Assembly (NCBI RefSeq): GCF_001544315.1
Contig: NZ_BCQG01000007.1
Span: 1 to 64,000 of the forward strand
Length of the DNA: 64,000 nucleotides
DNA from: Geobacillus jurassicus NBRC 107829
GTDB lineage: Bacteria > Bacillota > Bacilli > Bacillales > Anoxybacillaceae
Reading direction: 5' to 3'
The translations under genes were made by a program, and so were the position numbers. Positions within the stretch are counted from its first letter, which is position 1. Each line of letters starts with the position of its first letter. Shown one piece after another: positions 18,557 through 28,014 of the stretch. A model generated the notes under the pieces. That model was given only the letters and a program-made list of their open reading frames with translations, was not told the DNA's origin and made no database searches.

Positions 18557-18628
18557 CTGGGCTAGCTGGATTCGAACCAGCGCATCACGGAGTCAAAGTC
18601 CGTTGCCTTACCGCTTGGCTATAGCCCA
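18557..18628 (-). tRNA. tRNA-Gln (anticodon UUG)
   Basis: The minus strand folds into a cloverleaf: acceptor TGGGCTA / TAGCCCA, anticodon stem ACGGA / TCCGT around loop CTTTGAC (anticodon TTG), and T arm GCTGG-TTCGAAT-CCAGC. The CCA end is not encoded; the discriminator base is G. A single tRNA gene with its own terminator. Confidence 0.95.
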
Positions 18629-18800
18629 ACGTTTTGTTGCCATTTACAGTATGCGGCATGAATCGGCTCTTTATGCGCAAAAACGAATATCATTTTGCCG
18701 CACGCGGCACAATACAAATACATTTTGCCGTGTCTTTCTCTACTTTTTACACCCTCTTCATCTGCACATGGTATGATCCAAAACAGAAAGGGGAACAACG

Positions 18801-19685
18801 TTGCGCCGAACCGCCGCCCTCCATCGATGGCTTTATGTGTTGTTTTTGTTATGGCTGCCGCTCGGCCTCGCTGCTTCAACTGCTTCACAGCCGTCCGTCA
18901 CCTCTGAACCGATCATCATCGCCCATCGCGGCGCTTCCGGGCATGCGCCCGAGCATACACTGTCATCCTATCGCCTCGCTGCCCGCATGCACGCGGGCTA
19001 TATAGAAATCGATGTGCAAATGACAAAAGACCAAAAGATGATCGCTATCCATGACACCACCCTTGCCCGAACGACGAACGCCGAAAGCATCTACCCGAAC
19101 CGCGCTCCATGGCGGGTCAGCGACTTTTCGCTCAACGAGCTGAAGGGGCTTGACGCCGGATCTTGGTTTGATGGGCGTTTTGCCGCTGAACGGATTCCGA
19201 CACTTGACGAAGTGGTCAACATGTTAAAAACGGAACATATCCAAACCCCTTTATACATTGAAACAAAGCAGCCCGGCATCGAAGCAGCCGTCGTCCGCCT
19301 ATTGCAAAAGAAAGGCTATTTGCAGCCAGGCCGCGCCATGTTTCAATCGTTTCACCCGGAAAGCTTGCAAGCGCTAAAGGTGATGATCCCACGCGGCATT
19401 GCGCTCATTCAACTCGTCGGGGAAAATGAAGCGTGCCATAGCGATCCGGTCAAGCTATTGCAGCGAATCGCGGTCTATGCCGATGGCATCGGCTTGCCGA
19501 TTTCACTCGCGACTAAAGAGTGGGTGCGTACCGCCCATAGCCTAGGGCTTATCGTCCACATCTACACCGTCAACGAACCGCGCGATCTCGCGCGCCTATG
19601 CGCAATCGGCATTGACGGCCTGTTCACCGATTATCCAGACCGCCCTGCCCGCATCGGCGTGTGCCGGCGTCCGCCCCATCCGTAA
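18801..19685 (+). CDS. Exported glycerophosphodiester phosphodiesterase
   Basis: This 294-residue protein begins with a signal peptide (Arg-rich head, WLYVLFLLWLPLGLAAS, likely cleaved near residue 25-30) and then the GDPD core: IIAHRGASGHAPEHTLSSY with catalytic HR, YIEIDVQMTKDQKMIAIHD with metal-binding Glu/Asp, and TDYPDR at the C-terminus. It hydrolyses glycerophosphodiesters to glycerol-3-phosphate outside the membrane. The TTG at 18801 follows AAAGGGG. Confidence 0.9.
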   Translation: MRRTAALHRWLYVLFLLWLPLGLAASTASQPSVTSEPIIIAHRGASGHAPEHTLSSYRLAARMHAGYIEIDVQMTKDQKMIAIHDTTLARTTNAESIYPNRAPWRVSDFSLNELKGLDAGSWFDGRFAAERIPTLDEVVNMLKTEHIQTPLYIETKQPGIEAAVVRLLQKKGYLQPGRAMFQSFHPESLQALKVMIPRGIALIQLVGENEACHSDPVKLLQRIAVYADGIGLPISLATKEWVRTAHSLGLIVHIYTVNEPRDLARLCAIGIDGLFTDYPDRPARIGVCRRPPHP

Positions 19686-19804
19686 CCTAATGTTGGGGCG
19701 ATCGCTCATTTGTTTACATAATAAAATTATAGTTTATTGATGTTTCCGCTTTGTTTCCATTTCGTGTATAATTTTAGTATGAATGAGCGAAAGGGGATAC
19801 GATC

Positions 19805-19879
19805 ATGTGGACAATCACCAATTACGAAAACGGCCCGAAGACCCTCCCCGGCCCGCTCTTTCACGAATCGCAAACCTAG
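19805..19879 (+). CDS. Possible 24-residue peptide
   Basis: The ATG at 19805 follows AAAGGGGATACGATC and a possible TATAAT box near 19768, and reads a hydrophilic peptide starting MWTITNYENGP. There is no recognisable family. It is the only candidate in the 333-bp gap between the GDPD gene and topB; the rest of the gap holds only the hairpin at 19954. Confidence 0.25.
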   Translation: MWTITNYENGPKTLPGPLFHESQT

Positions 19880-19953
19880 CTTGGCAAACAGCAAAAAACA
19901 GCTTCCGAACATCGTTTTCTCGTTGGGCGGTCGACTGTGCATGGCCATACGAA

Positions 19954-19983
19954 AAGGTGTCCCATTGCCTTCGGGGACACCTT
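19954..19983. terminator. Hairpin between convergent genes
   Basis: AAGGTGTCCC / GGGACACCTT forms a perfect 10-bp stem with a 10-nt loop between the plus-strand genes and topB. T tracts are weak; a bidirectional terminator is likely. The same stem recurs at 25021. Confidence 0.6.
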
Positions 19984-20018
19984 CGTTTAGCCAATGGCGC
20001 TCCTGATTGATAAAGGAC

Positions 20019-22175
20019 TCACCGTTTTGGAAACTGAAACGACAGCTTCTTCTCGTCCCCGTCCCAAACAAGCGCGGCATCAAACGTTTTCTCGCCTTTT
20101 TTGAATCCTTTGATGACGTTCGTTTTCCCTTGCGAGAGCAGCTTTTTCACATTCGCCGCCGAAATCGTTTTGCCGAGAATGCGTTTGGAAATCGTAAACG
20201 AACAGTTCGTTTTCCCGTACTGGTCGCAGCCGTACAACACTCCTTTGTCGACGACCGTACCGCCGCAAAGCGGGCACGGACCGAGCTTCTCTCCTATTGT
20301 TTTTTTCGCTTTCGCCCGCTGGATCGAGGCGGTGTCCAGCCCATTGAAATTCCAATTTGGCGCGGCGGCGATGGCGTCAACGACGACTTTTTGCGCCAAC
20401 TTTTTCACCTGTTCCATAAACGCGGCTGGCGAGGCGTTCCCTTCGCCGATTTCGCTTAGGCGCTGCTCCCATTTCGCTGTCATTTCCGGCGAGGAGAGAA
20501 TCGTGCCGCCAAGCGCCTCGATCAACACTTTCGCCTTGTCAGTCGCATACACAAGATTGTTTTTCACCTCAATATACTTCCGCTCTTTTAACATCGTAAT
20601 GATCGCCGCCCTTGTCGCCTCCGTGCCGAGCCCCTCCGTTTTGGCGAGCACTTTCTCCAGTTCTTCATCGTCCAAAAATTTTCCCGCTGTTTTCATCAAG
20701 GTGATGAGTTCGCCTTCCGTATACCGTTTCGGCGGCTCGGTTTTTCCTTCTTTCACCCTTACAGCGGCCACTTCACCTGCCTCACCTCGCTCAAGCGACG
20801 GGAGCACAGCGTCTTTCTCCTCCTCATGCGGGCGGATGACCGCGCGCCATCCTTCCTCGATGACCTGTCTTCCTTTCGAAACGAAGCGGGCCCGGCCATC
20901 AACGTGCGTCGTGACGGTCGTATAATCGATGACCGCTGGGCGGTGGTGGGCGGCAAGCAAACGGCGGACGACTAAATCGTACACTTTCCGCTCATCGGCC
21001 GACAGCTTCTCCGGGTCAACGACTTGCTCGGTCGGAATGATCGCGTAATGGTCGGTCACTTTTTTCTCGTTTACATAACGTTTATTTTGTAAAATCGATG
21101 AGTTCGGCAGAGGAAAATACGACGCGTACACCGGAAACGATGACAGTTTTTGCAAAATAACCGGAAACGTTTCCGCTTCCCCTCTCGTCACATGCATCGA
21201 ATCGGAACGTGGATACGAAACAATTCCTTTTTGGTAGAGCGATTGCAGCACGTCAAGCGTCTTTTTCGGAGAGAAGCGGTACAACTTGTTTGCTGTCGCC
21301 TGCAGCGTCGACAAGTTGAACAACAGCGGCGGCTGATACGTTTTCCGCTCCGTGCGGATGTCGGCGACTTCCGCTCGTTTTCCTTGGCAAAAGGCGGCGA
21401 TGTTTTTCGCCATCGCCTCATCTTTGAGGCGCGTCTGCCCGTCTTCATCCGTCCATTTTCCTTCATAGCGCTTGTCGCCGATGACAAACGAAGCGACGAC
21501 TTCCCAAAACGGCTCGGGGCGGAACTGTTCGATTTCCCGTTCACGTCGAACGATCAGCGCCAATGTCGGCGTCTGCACGCGCCCGACAGAAAAGACGTCG
21601 TTCATCCCGCGCTCCTTCAGCAAGAGGCTGTACACACGCGAAGCGTTCATACCGACAAGCCAGTCGGCGCAAGCGCGGGCGTACGCTTCCTCATAGAGCG
21701 GGCGCGTCGTCCGCTCATCAAGCAGGCGGCGGAACCCTTCCTCGATCGCCTTCGGGGTCAAGGACGACAGCCAAAGCCGCTTCATCGGCTTGTTCACGCC
21801 GCTCATGCGGATGAGGTTGCGCACGATCAGCTCCCCTTCGCGCCCCGCATCGCCGGCGTGGATAATTTCCGTCACTTCCGGCTTTCGCAGCAATTCTTTC
21901 ACAACCTTGAACTGTTTCGCCTTCGCTTTTTCGATCTCATACTCGAACCGTTCCGGGATGATCGGCAGCGTGTTAAGCGTCCACCGCTTCCACTCGGGGC
22001 GGTATCGCTCGGGCGGGGCGAGTTGGAACAAATGTCCGATCGCCCATGTCATATACGCCCCGTCGGGAAACAAGTCGTTCGGCTTAATTTCGATATATCC
22101 TTGCCGCTTTTGATGCGGAAAAATAGAGGCGAGCGTCGCCGCTTGGTCCGGCTTTTCCGCGATAATGACTTTCAT
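20019..22175 (-). CDS. topB: DNA topoisomerase III
   Basis: This 718-residue type IA topoisomerase relaxes and decatenates DNA. The N-terminal TOPRIM domain begins KVIIAEKPDQAATLA and has HAGDAGREGELIVRNL; the active-site Tyr is Y321 in GIVSYPRSDSMHVTRGEA; and the C-terminus carries a zinc-ribbon-like CPLCGG...C segment. Length and domain order match Bacillus TopB. Confidence 0.95.
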   Translation of the reverse strand: MKVIIAEKPDQAATLASIFPHQKRQGYIEIKPNDLFPDGAYMTWAIGHLFQLAPPERYRPEWKRWTLNTLPIIPERFEYEIEKAKAKQFKVVKELLRKPEVTEIIHAGDAGREGELIVRNLIRMSGVNKPMKRLWLSSLTPKAIEEGFRRLLDERTTRPLYEEAYARACADWLVGMNASRVYSLLLKERGMNDVFSVGRVQTPTLALIVRREREIEQFRPEPFWEVVASFVIGDKRYEGKWTDEDGQTRLKDEAMAKNIAAFCQGKRAEVADIRTERKTYQPPLLFNLSTLQATANKLYRFSPKKTLDVLQSLYQKGIVSYPRSDSMHVTRGEAETFPVILQKLSSFPVYASYFPLPNSSILQNKRYVNEKKVTDHYAIIPTEQVVDPEKLSADERKVYDLVVRRLLAAHHRPAVIDYTTVTTHVDGRARFVSKGRQVIEEGWRAVIRPHEEEKDAVLPSLERGEAGEVAAVRVKEGKTEPPKRYTEGELITLMKTAGKFLDDEELEKVLAKTEGLGTEATRAAIITMLKERKYIEVKNNLVYATDKAKVLIEALGGTILSSPEMTAKWEQRLSEIGEGNASPAAFMEQVKKLAQKVVVDAIAAAPNWNFNGLDTASIQRAKAKKTIGEKLGPCPLCGGTVVDKGVLYGCDQYGKTNCSFTISKRILGKTISAANVKKLLSQGKTNVIKGFKKGEKTFDAALVWDGDEKKLSFQFPKR

Positions 22176-22187
22176 CGTCCTCTCCCC

Positions 22188-23078
22188 TTACGGCACATCA
22201 TGCCCCATGGAGCTTTGCAAAATGGCGAACCATTGCTCGCGGGAAAGCGGAAGCGACAACGCCCGCACCGCCCGCTCAATGCGCTCTCGTTTTCCCGAGC
22301 CGACAATCGGCATCATCCGCGCCGGATGAACAAGAAGCCATGCGTACAGCACCTCATCGATCGTCTCGGCGCCGAGTTCTTCTCGCACCTGTTCAAGCGC
22401 GCCGCGCAGCCGCACGGCCCGCTCGTCATTCGCGGAAAACACCGCCCCGCCGGCGAGCGGCGACCACACCATCGGCGGCACCCGCTTCTCGAGGCAAAGG
22501 TCAAGCGTGCCGTCTTCGAAGTTTTCAAGCCGGTACGCCGATACTTCGATTTGGTTGGTGACAAGCGGAAAGGGCAAATACGATTGCAACATGTCCCAGT
22601 GCGAACGTTTAAAGTTGGAAACGCCAAAATAGCGCACTTTTCCATCCTGCTTGAGTTGGAGAAACGCCTCGGCCACCTCTTCCGGGTTCATAAACGGATC
22701 CGGGCGGTGGATAAGCAATACATCAATATAATCGGTATGGAAGTGTCGAAGGGATTGCTCAACCGAAGCGATGATATGATTTTTGCTTGTATCGTATAAT
22801 TTCATCCCGTACTTCGATGGCAGCTTGATGCCGCATTTCGTCACGATCTCGATCCGGGCGCGCAAGCTCGGCTTTAACGCCAACGCTTCGCCAAAGCGCG
22901 ATTCGCATGTGTAGTTGCCGTAAATATCAGCATGGTCAAACGTCGTAATACCGCGCTCAAGACAAAATTCAATGAGCGACAGCAGCTGCTCGCGGGAATA
23001 GCCCCAGTCCGCAAGCCGCCAACAGCCGTGAATAAGGCGGGAAAAAGTCAAACCGTCCGCTAAACGAATTCGTTCCAT
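22188..23078 (-). CDS. Aldo/keto reductase
   Basis: This 296-residue NAD(P)H-dependent oxidoreductase has the AKR barrel signatures: TTFDHADIYGNY with catalytic Asp/Tyr, VTKCGIKL with Lys, DVLLIHRPDPFMN with His, and the C-terminal PIVGSGKRERIERAV cofactor loop. It resembles the YdhF/YcsN group. Substrate unknown. It lies 12 bp upstream of topB on the same strand and diverges from the PepF-like gene. Confidence 0.9.
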   Translation of the reverse strand: MERIRLADGLTFSRLIHGCWRLADWGYSREQLLSLIEFCLERGITTFDHADIYGNYTCESRFGEALALKPSLRARIEIVTKCGIKLPSKYGMKLYDTSKNHIIASVEQSLRHFHTDYIDVLLIHRPDPFMNPEEVAEAFLQLKQDGKVRYFGVSNFKRSHWDMLQSYLPFPLVTNQIEVSAYRLENFEDGTLDLCLEKRVPPMVWSPLAGGAVFSANDERAVRLRGALEQVREELGAETIDEVLYAWLLVHPARMMPIVGSGKRERIERAVRALSLPLSREQWFAILQSSMGHDVP

Positions 23079-23164
23079 TGATCGTCTCCCTTTCTTTTTT
23101 GGCTAAAAGCGTTCCGTTTGCGCATACTACCAACAAGAGGAAAAAACGGAAAGGACGTGATGAC

Positions 23165-25015
23165 ATGAAGCGCCGGCTCGTTGGTCTCTTGGCGGTGTTT
23201 CTCCTTGCTGCCCCATGGCAAACATTCGCCGCCGAAACCGCATATGAATGGAATGTGGCCGACATTTACCCATCCGAACACGAATGGATGCGCGACTATA
23301 AGGCGGTGCAAAACGCCTTGCCGAAACTGGCGGCGTTTGAAGGGAAGCTTGACGATGCAAAGACGATCGCCCAGCTGTTCGCCCTAAACGAACAAACGGC
23401 CCGCAAGCTGGAAAAACTGTCGCTTTACGCCCGCCTAAAGCGCGACCTCAACATTGAAGACGAAGCGGCGGCCCGCCTTGGCGCCAAGGTGGAAACGCTC
23501 GCCGCCCGATACGCGGCGAAAACAGCGTTCATCGAACCGGAGCTGCTCGCCCTCCCAGAGCGGACGCTCAGGAAGCTCCAAAAAAGCAAACCGCTGAAGG
23601 CGTATCGCTATTACTTTAATGAGTTGCGCGAACAAAAGCCGCATACCCTAACGAAACGTGAGGAACAGCTGCTCGCTAAGCTCGCGCCGGCGCTCGGCGA
23701 AGCGGAAAACATTTATGACCACGCCGCCCGCGGCGATTACGAGCCGCCGTCCATACGCACGCCGGACGGAAAAACAGTGACGCTGACCGATGACCGGTAC
23801 GCTACCGCACTCCAACATCCGGACCGCCGTTACCGGAAGGCGGCGTTTGAAGCGAAAGCGAAAAGCTATGAGGCGCTCGAGCAGACCGCCGCGGCGACGC
23901 TGTACGCCTCCGTCAAAACGGATGAGCTGTACGCGAGCGTGCGCCGCTATCCATCCGGCCTCGCCGCCGCGCTTGCCGCCGACGATGTGCCGAAGGAAGT
24001 GTTCGACAACTTGATCACCGCCGTCCGCCGCCATTTGCCGGCGCTGCACCGCTATGTCGAACTGCGGCGGCGTGCGCTCGGGCTTGACCGCGTCCATAGC
24101 TATGACTTGTACGTACCGCTTGTCGGTGAAACAATGAAGCCGATTCCGGTCGAAACAGCGAAGACGTTGATTTTGGAAGGGCTCAAGCCGCTCGGCGCCG
24201 ACTATATCAAACAGGTGCACCGAGCGTTTCAAGAACGATGGCTTGATGTCTACCCGCGCCCAAAAAAATATACCGGCGGCTACAACACGGGAGCGTATGA
24301 CACCCATCCGTTCATTTTGCTCAATTACAACGGTTCGCTTGATGGCGTGTTGACGATGGCGCATGAGCTCGGACACGCCATGCATTCCGTATACACGAAC
24401 CGCGCGCAGCCGTACCATTATTCCGGCCATTCGATTTTCACCGCTGAAGTCGCCTCGACAGCGAACGAATGGCTGATGCTCGATTACTTGTATAAGCAAG
24501 CGAAAACAAAGGATGAAAAGCTCCGCCTGCTGATGGAACAAATCGAACAAATCCGCGGCACATTGTACATACAAGTGATGTATTCCGAATTTGAGCGGAT
24601 GATTCATGACAAAGTGCGCCAAGGCGGCAGCTTGACGGCGGACGAACTGAACCAACTATGGCTTCGCCTGCTGAAAACGTATTACGGCCCCGAGTACGCC
24701 GCTGATCCCGGCGCCGCGCGCGGCTGGCTGCGCATCCCGCATTTTTATGACGCCTTTTACGTCTACAAATACGCGACCTCCCTCGCCGCCTCGTACGCCA
24801 TCGTGAGCGACATCAAAAACGACAAAAGCGGCGAAGCAGTGAAGCGGTACAAACAGTTTTTGCGCTCCGGCGCATCCGATGACCCGATCCGCCTGCTAAA
24901 GCGAGCCGGGGTTGATATGACAAACCCTGAACCGATCAAGCGCGTCTTGCGCCATTTCACCATGCTCGTTGACGAACTGGACAAACAGCTGCCAAGCAAA
25001 AAAACACAGCCATGA
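23165..25015 (+). CDS. pepF: Exported oligoendopeptidase F-like M3 metallopeptidase
   Basis: This 616-residue M3 peptidase has the zinc motif MAHELGHAMHS (His400, Glu401, His404) and the PepF-type ANEWLMLDYL and GYNTGAYDTHPFILLNYNG segments. Unlike ordinary cytoplasmic PepF it starts with a signal peptide (MKRRLVGLLAVFLLAAPWQTFAAE), so it should be secreted or surface-bound. I chose the ATG at 23165, with AAAGGACG upstream; the frame is open 29 codons further but without a signal. Confidence 0.92.
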   Translation: MKRRLVGLLAVFLLAAPWQTFAAETAYEWNVADIYPSEHEWMRDYKAVQNALPKLAAFEGKLDDAKTIAQLFALNEQTARKLEKLSLYARLKRDLNIEDEAAARLGAKVETLAARYAAKTAFIEPELLALPERTLRKLQKSKPLKAYRYYFNELREQKPHTLTKREEQLLAKLAPALGEAENIYDHAARGDYEPPSIRTPDGKTVTLTDDRYATALQHPDRRYRKAAFEAKAKSYEALEQTAAATLYASVKTDELYASVRRYPSGLAAALAADDVPKEVFDNLITAVRRHLPALHRYVELRRRALGLDRVHSYDLYVPLVGETMKPIPVETAKTLILEGLKPLGADYIKQVHRAFQERWLDVYPRPKKYTGGYNTGAYDTHPFILLNYNGSLDGVLTMAHELGHAMHSVYTNRAQPYHYSGHSIFTAEVASTANEWLMLDYLYKQAKTKDEKLRLLMEQIEQIRGTLYIQVMYSEFERMIHDKVRQGGSLTADELNQLWLRLLKTYYGPEYAADPGAARGWLRIPHFYDAFYVYKYATSLAASYAIVSDIKNDKSGEAVKRYKQFLRSGASDDPIRLLKRAGVDMTNPEPIKRVLRHFTMLVDELDKQLPSKKTQP

Positions 25016-25020
25016 ACGGA

Positions 25021-25050
25021 AAGGTGTCCCATCTCGCCATGGGACACCTT
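25021..25050. terminator. Bidirectional hairpin terminator
   Basis: A perfect 12-bp palindrome arm (AAGGTGTCCCAT / ATGGGACACCTT) begins 5 bp after the PepF stop, between convergent genes. It is nearly the same stem as at 19954. Confidence 0.7.
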
Positions 25051-25177
25051 CTCCTGACAGCGCATCGGCTTCATCCATTTCCCGCCTTGAGAGTTGTCGG
25101 GAGCGCCATATGCACCCCGCCATTCGTTCGCCTTTCCTTTTCGCCCCTTCCGGGCTTGTCCGCAGAGTGGCGGATGT

Positions 25178-26650
25178 TTACTCTTTCGTCGGCATGCGCG
25201 CGATCGTTTCTTTCACTTTGCGGATGTTTTCCATCTTATTGTCCCAACACGCTTGGCTCAAATCGACGGGATATTGCTCTGGATTGAGCGTCCGTTTGTA
25301 CTCCTCCCAAAACAGGCGCAAACTTTCTTTCGCATACGCCTGAATGTCCCGAAGCGGGGGCGGCGTATACACGAGCCGGCCGTTGTCGAAGATCGTCACA
25401 TGCAAGTCGCGCGCTTCAAAATTGGTGACGAATTTGCTGATAAAGGTATAAACCGGATGGAACATTTTCAGCCGCTCTTCTTGCTGCGGATTTTCGCTTT
25501 CCAAAGCGATGTAGTCGCCTTCCGCTTTTTGATTGATTTTATTGACGATGCGATACACCCGCTTCAGCCCCGGGGTCGTCACTTTTTCCGGATTGCCGCT
25601 GATTTTGATCGTGTCGATCATCTCGCCGTTTTCATTTTCAATCGCCACCATTTTATAAACGGCGCCTAACGCCGGCTGATCATATGCGGTGATCAATTTC
25701 GTGCCGATTCCCCACACATCAATTTTTGCCCCTTGCGATTTCAAGTTTAAAATCGTATCTTCGTCCAGATCGTTCGAGGCGAAAATTTTCGCGTTCGGAA
25801 ATCCAGCTTCATCGAGCATTTTCCGCGCTTCTTTTGACAAATAGGCGAGGTCGCCGCTGTCGATGCGGATGCCGATAAAGTTGATTTGGTCGCCCAGCTC
25901 CTTAGCGACGCGAATGGCGTTTGGCACTCCCGATTTCAATGTATCGTACGTATCGACAAGAAATACGCAGTCTTTATGGCGGCGTGCATATTTCAAAAAC
26001 GCGACATATTCATCCTGATACGCTTGAATCATCGAATGGGCGTGCGTCCCGGCGACCGGAATGCCAAACAGCTTCCCAGCGCGCACGTTTGATGTCGCCT
26101 CAATCCCGCCGATATACGCCGCGCGCGCGCCCCATAGCGCCGCATCCATCTCCTGCGCCCGCCGGCTGCCGAACTCCAAGGCCGGCTCGTCCCCGAGAAT
26201 ATGCTTAATGCGCGACGCTTTCGTGGCGATGAGCGTCTGAAAATTGATGATGTTTAAAATGGCGGTTTCGATGAGCTGCGCCTCCGCAAGCGGCGCCTCA
26301 ATGCGCATGATCGGCTCGTTGGCGAACACGATTTCCCCTTCGCGCATCGAACGGACCGTGCCGGTGAAGCGAAGCGTCCGCAAATAGTCTAAAAAGTCAT
26401 CACGGTAGCCAAGCTCATGCCGCAAATAGTCGATGTCGCTGTCGGAAAAACGGAACTGTTGCAAAAACTGAATGACGCGCTCAAGCCCAGCGAACACCGC
26501 ATAGCCGTTGCCAAACGGCAGCTTGCGGAAAAACACCTCAAACACGGCGCGGCGCTCATGCATGCCGTCTTCCCAATACGTCTCGACCATGTTGATTTGA
26601 TATAAGTCCGTATGAAGCATCAAACTGTCATCGGCATATTTTTCGTTCAT
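25178..26650 (-). CDS. pncB: Nicotinate phosphoribosyltransferase
   Basis: This 490-residue enzyme makes nicotinate mononucleotide from nicotinate, PRPP and ATP. LHTDLYQINMVETYW at the N-terminus, EFGSRRAQEMDAALWGARA in the middle and IRIDSGDLAYLSKEARKML are NAPRTase signatures. It pairs with pncA 80 bp upstream on the same strand for NAD salvage. Confidence 0.95.
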   Translation of the reverse strand: MNEKYADDSLMLHTDLYQINMVETYWEDGMHERRAVFEVFFRKLPFGNGYAVFAGLERVIQFLQQFRFSDSDIDYLRHELGYRDDFLDYLRTLRFTGTVRSMREGEIVFANEPIMRIEAPLAEAQLIETAILNIINFQTLIATKASRIKHILGDEPALEFGSRRAQEMDAALWGARAAYIGGIEATSNVRAGKLFGIPVAGTHAHSMIQAYQDEYVAFLKYARRHKDCVFLVDTYDTLKSGVPNAIRVAKELGDQINFIGIRIDSGDLAYLSKEARKMLDEAGFPNAKIFASNDLDEDTILNLKSQGAKIDVWGIGTKLITAYDQPALGAVYKMVAIENENGEMIDTIKISGNPEKVTTPGLKRVYRIVNKINQKAEGDYIALESENPQQEERLKMFHPVYTFISKFVTNFEARDLHVTIFDNGRLVYTPPPLRDIQAYAKESLRLFWEEYKRTLNPEQYPVDLSQACWDNKMENIRKVKETIARMPTKE

Positions 26651-26733
26651 GAATTTGCAACCTCCAACACACGAATGACTGCGCCGCCGAATCGAAAAGA
26701 ACGTTCATCGTCTATTCTATCACGTTTTCTCCA

Positions 26734-27285
26734 TTATTCCACTATTTCTGCGCCTAGCGTATGGCGAAAATGGCGGAGCGCCCATTCGTGCCCGACCGCG
26801 TCGAAGCTCGCCACCGCCCGCCGGTGGACGACGATGCGAAATCCTTTGTTGTACGCATCGACCGCCGTATGAAGGACGCAAATATCGGTGCAGCAGCCGA
26901 CCAAATGCACTTCAGTGATGCCTCTCTCGCGCAATTTCAGCTCCAAATCAGTCCCGGCGAACGCGCTGTAGCGCGTTTTGTCCATCCAATACACATTGTC
27001 TTTATGCTTGTTCGCCTGATACACCGCCTCGAGCTCCCCGTACAGCTTTCGTCCCTCTGTCCCTTCAATGTTATGCGGGGGAAACAGCTTTGCTTCCGGA
27101 TGATAGGGATCTCCCGCCGCATGCTTGTCAATGGCAAAGACGACAAAATCACCGTTGTCAATAAACTGTTTCGTCACCCGCACGAGCTCTTTTTCAATCG
27201 CCTGACCGGGCTTCCCGCATGTGAGCGCGCCGTCGTCAGCGATAAAATCAAAGGTGTAATCGATGTTAATGAGTGCTTTGTTCAT
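26734..27285 (-). CDS. pncA: Nicotinamidase (isochorismatase-like cysteine hydrolase)
   Basis: This 183-residue hydrolase converts nicotinamide to nicotinate. It has the Asp of NIDYTFDF, the Lys of TRYSAFAGTDL-type region, and the catalytic Cys in VGCCTDICVLHTAVDA. Position directly upstream of pncB supports PncA rather than another isochorismatase-like enzyme. Confidence 0.9.
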   Translation of the reverse strand: MNKALINIDYTFDFIADDGALTCGKPGQAIEKELVRVTKQFIDNGDFVVFAIDKHAAGDPYHPEAKLFPPHNIEGTEGRKLYGELEAVYQANKHKDNVYWMDKTRYSAFAGTDLELKLRERGITEVHLVGCCTDICVLHTAVDAYNKGFRIVVHRRAVASFDAVGHEWALRHFRHTLGAEIVE

Positions 27286-27330
27286 CCAACGTCTCCCCTT
27301 CTTCTACGAAACTTTCGCCATCGTTTGCTT

Positions 27331-27534
27331 TTACTCTACCTCAACCGTCAAAATCTCGGCAAGCGGAATCTCCAAATCCGGATACAAAAAAGACGTCAAC
27401 ACATCCTCTGGGCCGAATACAGCCCGCTTTTGAAAACGCCCGTCTTCCAAACCAAGCACTTCAATCGTCCGATTGCTTGGGTCGACCATCCAGTATTCTT
27501 TCACACCATTTGCTTCATTGTATTCATTAACCAA
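27331..27534 (-). pseudogene. C-terminal fragment of a Uma2-family (DUF820) endonuclease
   Basis: The 67-residue fragment has NGVKEYWMVDPSNRTIEV and DVLTSFLYPDLEIPLAEIL, the C-terminal third of Uma2 family PD-(D/E)XK-like proteins, which are normally about 190 residues. The N-terminal two-thirds are missing: the homology stops at 27534 where an AT-rich segment with an unrelated membrane-protein gene begins. It is likely a truncated relic. Confidence 0.7.
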
Positions 27535-27841
27535 ATATGAAGACTAGATAGATAAAAACGACAAATAAGAAAAACAAAATAACTAAGACGATACCTAACC
27601 ACACAACTTTTCTAAAAATGTTTATTTTCTTTTCTGAATTACTTCTAAATGTTATTAAAAAAATAGCACCAAAAATAACCCCTAAGAAGCCTCTATATAA
27701 TGTGTTAAACCAAGCAACATGATCATTTGGCCCTACTATTAATGTACCTAGTGCATAAATAAAGAAGATTATAGATAATATTAAAGAACTGTAAGTAAAA
27801 ATTTTTCCTTTATTGTTATCATTGACAGAAAAATTATACAT
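27527..27841 (-). CDS. Small membrane protein of unknown function (104 aa)
   Basis: This protein has three hydrophobic segments: FTYSSLILSIIFFIYALGTL, LGVIFGAIFLIT and a C-terminal WLGIVLVILFFLFVVFIYLV. The ATG at 27841 follows AAAAAGGGG. Base composition is much more AT-rich than the neighbours, and its 3' end abuts the truncated Uma2 gene, suggesting acquired DNA. No family recognised. Confidence 0.65.
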   Translation of the reverse strand: MYNFSVNDNNKGKIFTYSSLILSIIFFIYALGTLIVGPNDHVAWFNTLYRGFLGVIFGAIFLITFRSNSEKKINIFRKVVWLGIVLVILFFLFVVFIYLVFIFG

Positions 27842-28014
27842 AAAATACCCCTTTTTGCATCGATTTTGTGTTTTGTATCTGCTCAACTATCAAGTATCCC
27901 AGATTCATCTTTTCGCCGGTTTGTTATTACAATCATTTACAAACATGCCGGTTCTATGGTCCAATAGTCGATAGAATGGTTGATTCGCCAAAAGACAGAA
28001 AGAAGGTATGATGT

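Noticed and set aside
18619-18888. Minus-strand ORF (89 aa) with a CAACGK segment
   Set aside because: It ends inside the tRNA-Gln gene, overlaps the promoter region of the GDPD gene, and has no convincing ribosome site.
21150-22799. Long plus-strand ORF of 549 aa
   Set aside because: It is opposite topB and the aldo/keto reductase, Arg/His/Pro-rich, with no motif; a shadow caused by GC-rich codon use.
23648-24655. Minus-strand ORF of 335 aa
   Set aside because: Antisense shadow of the PepF-like gene.
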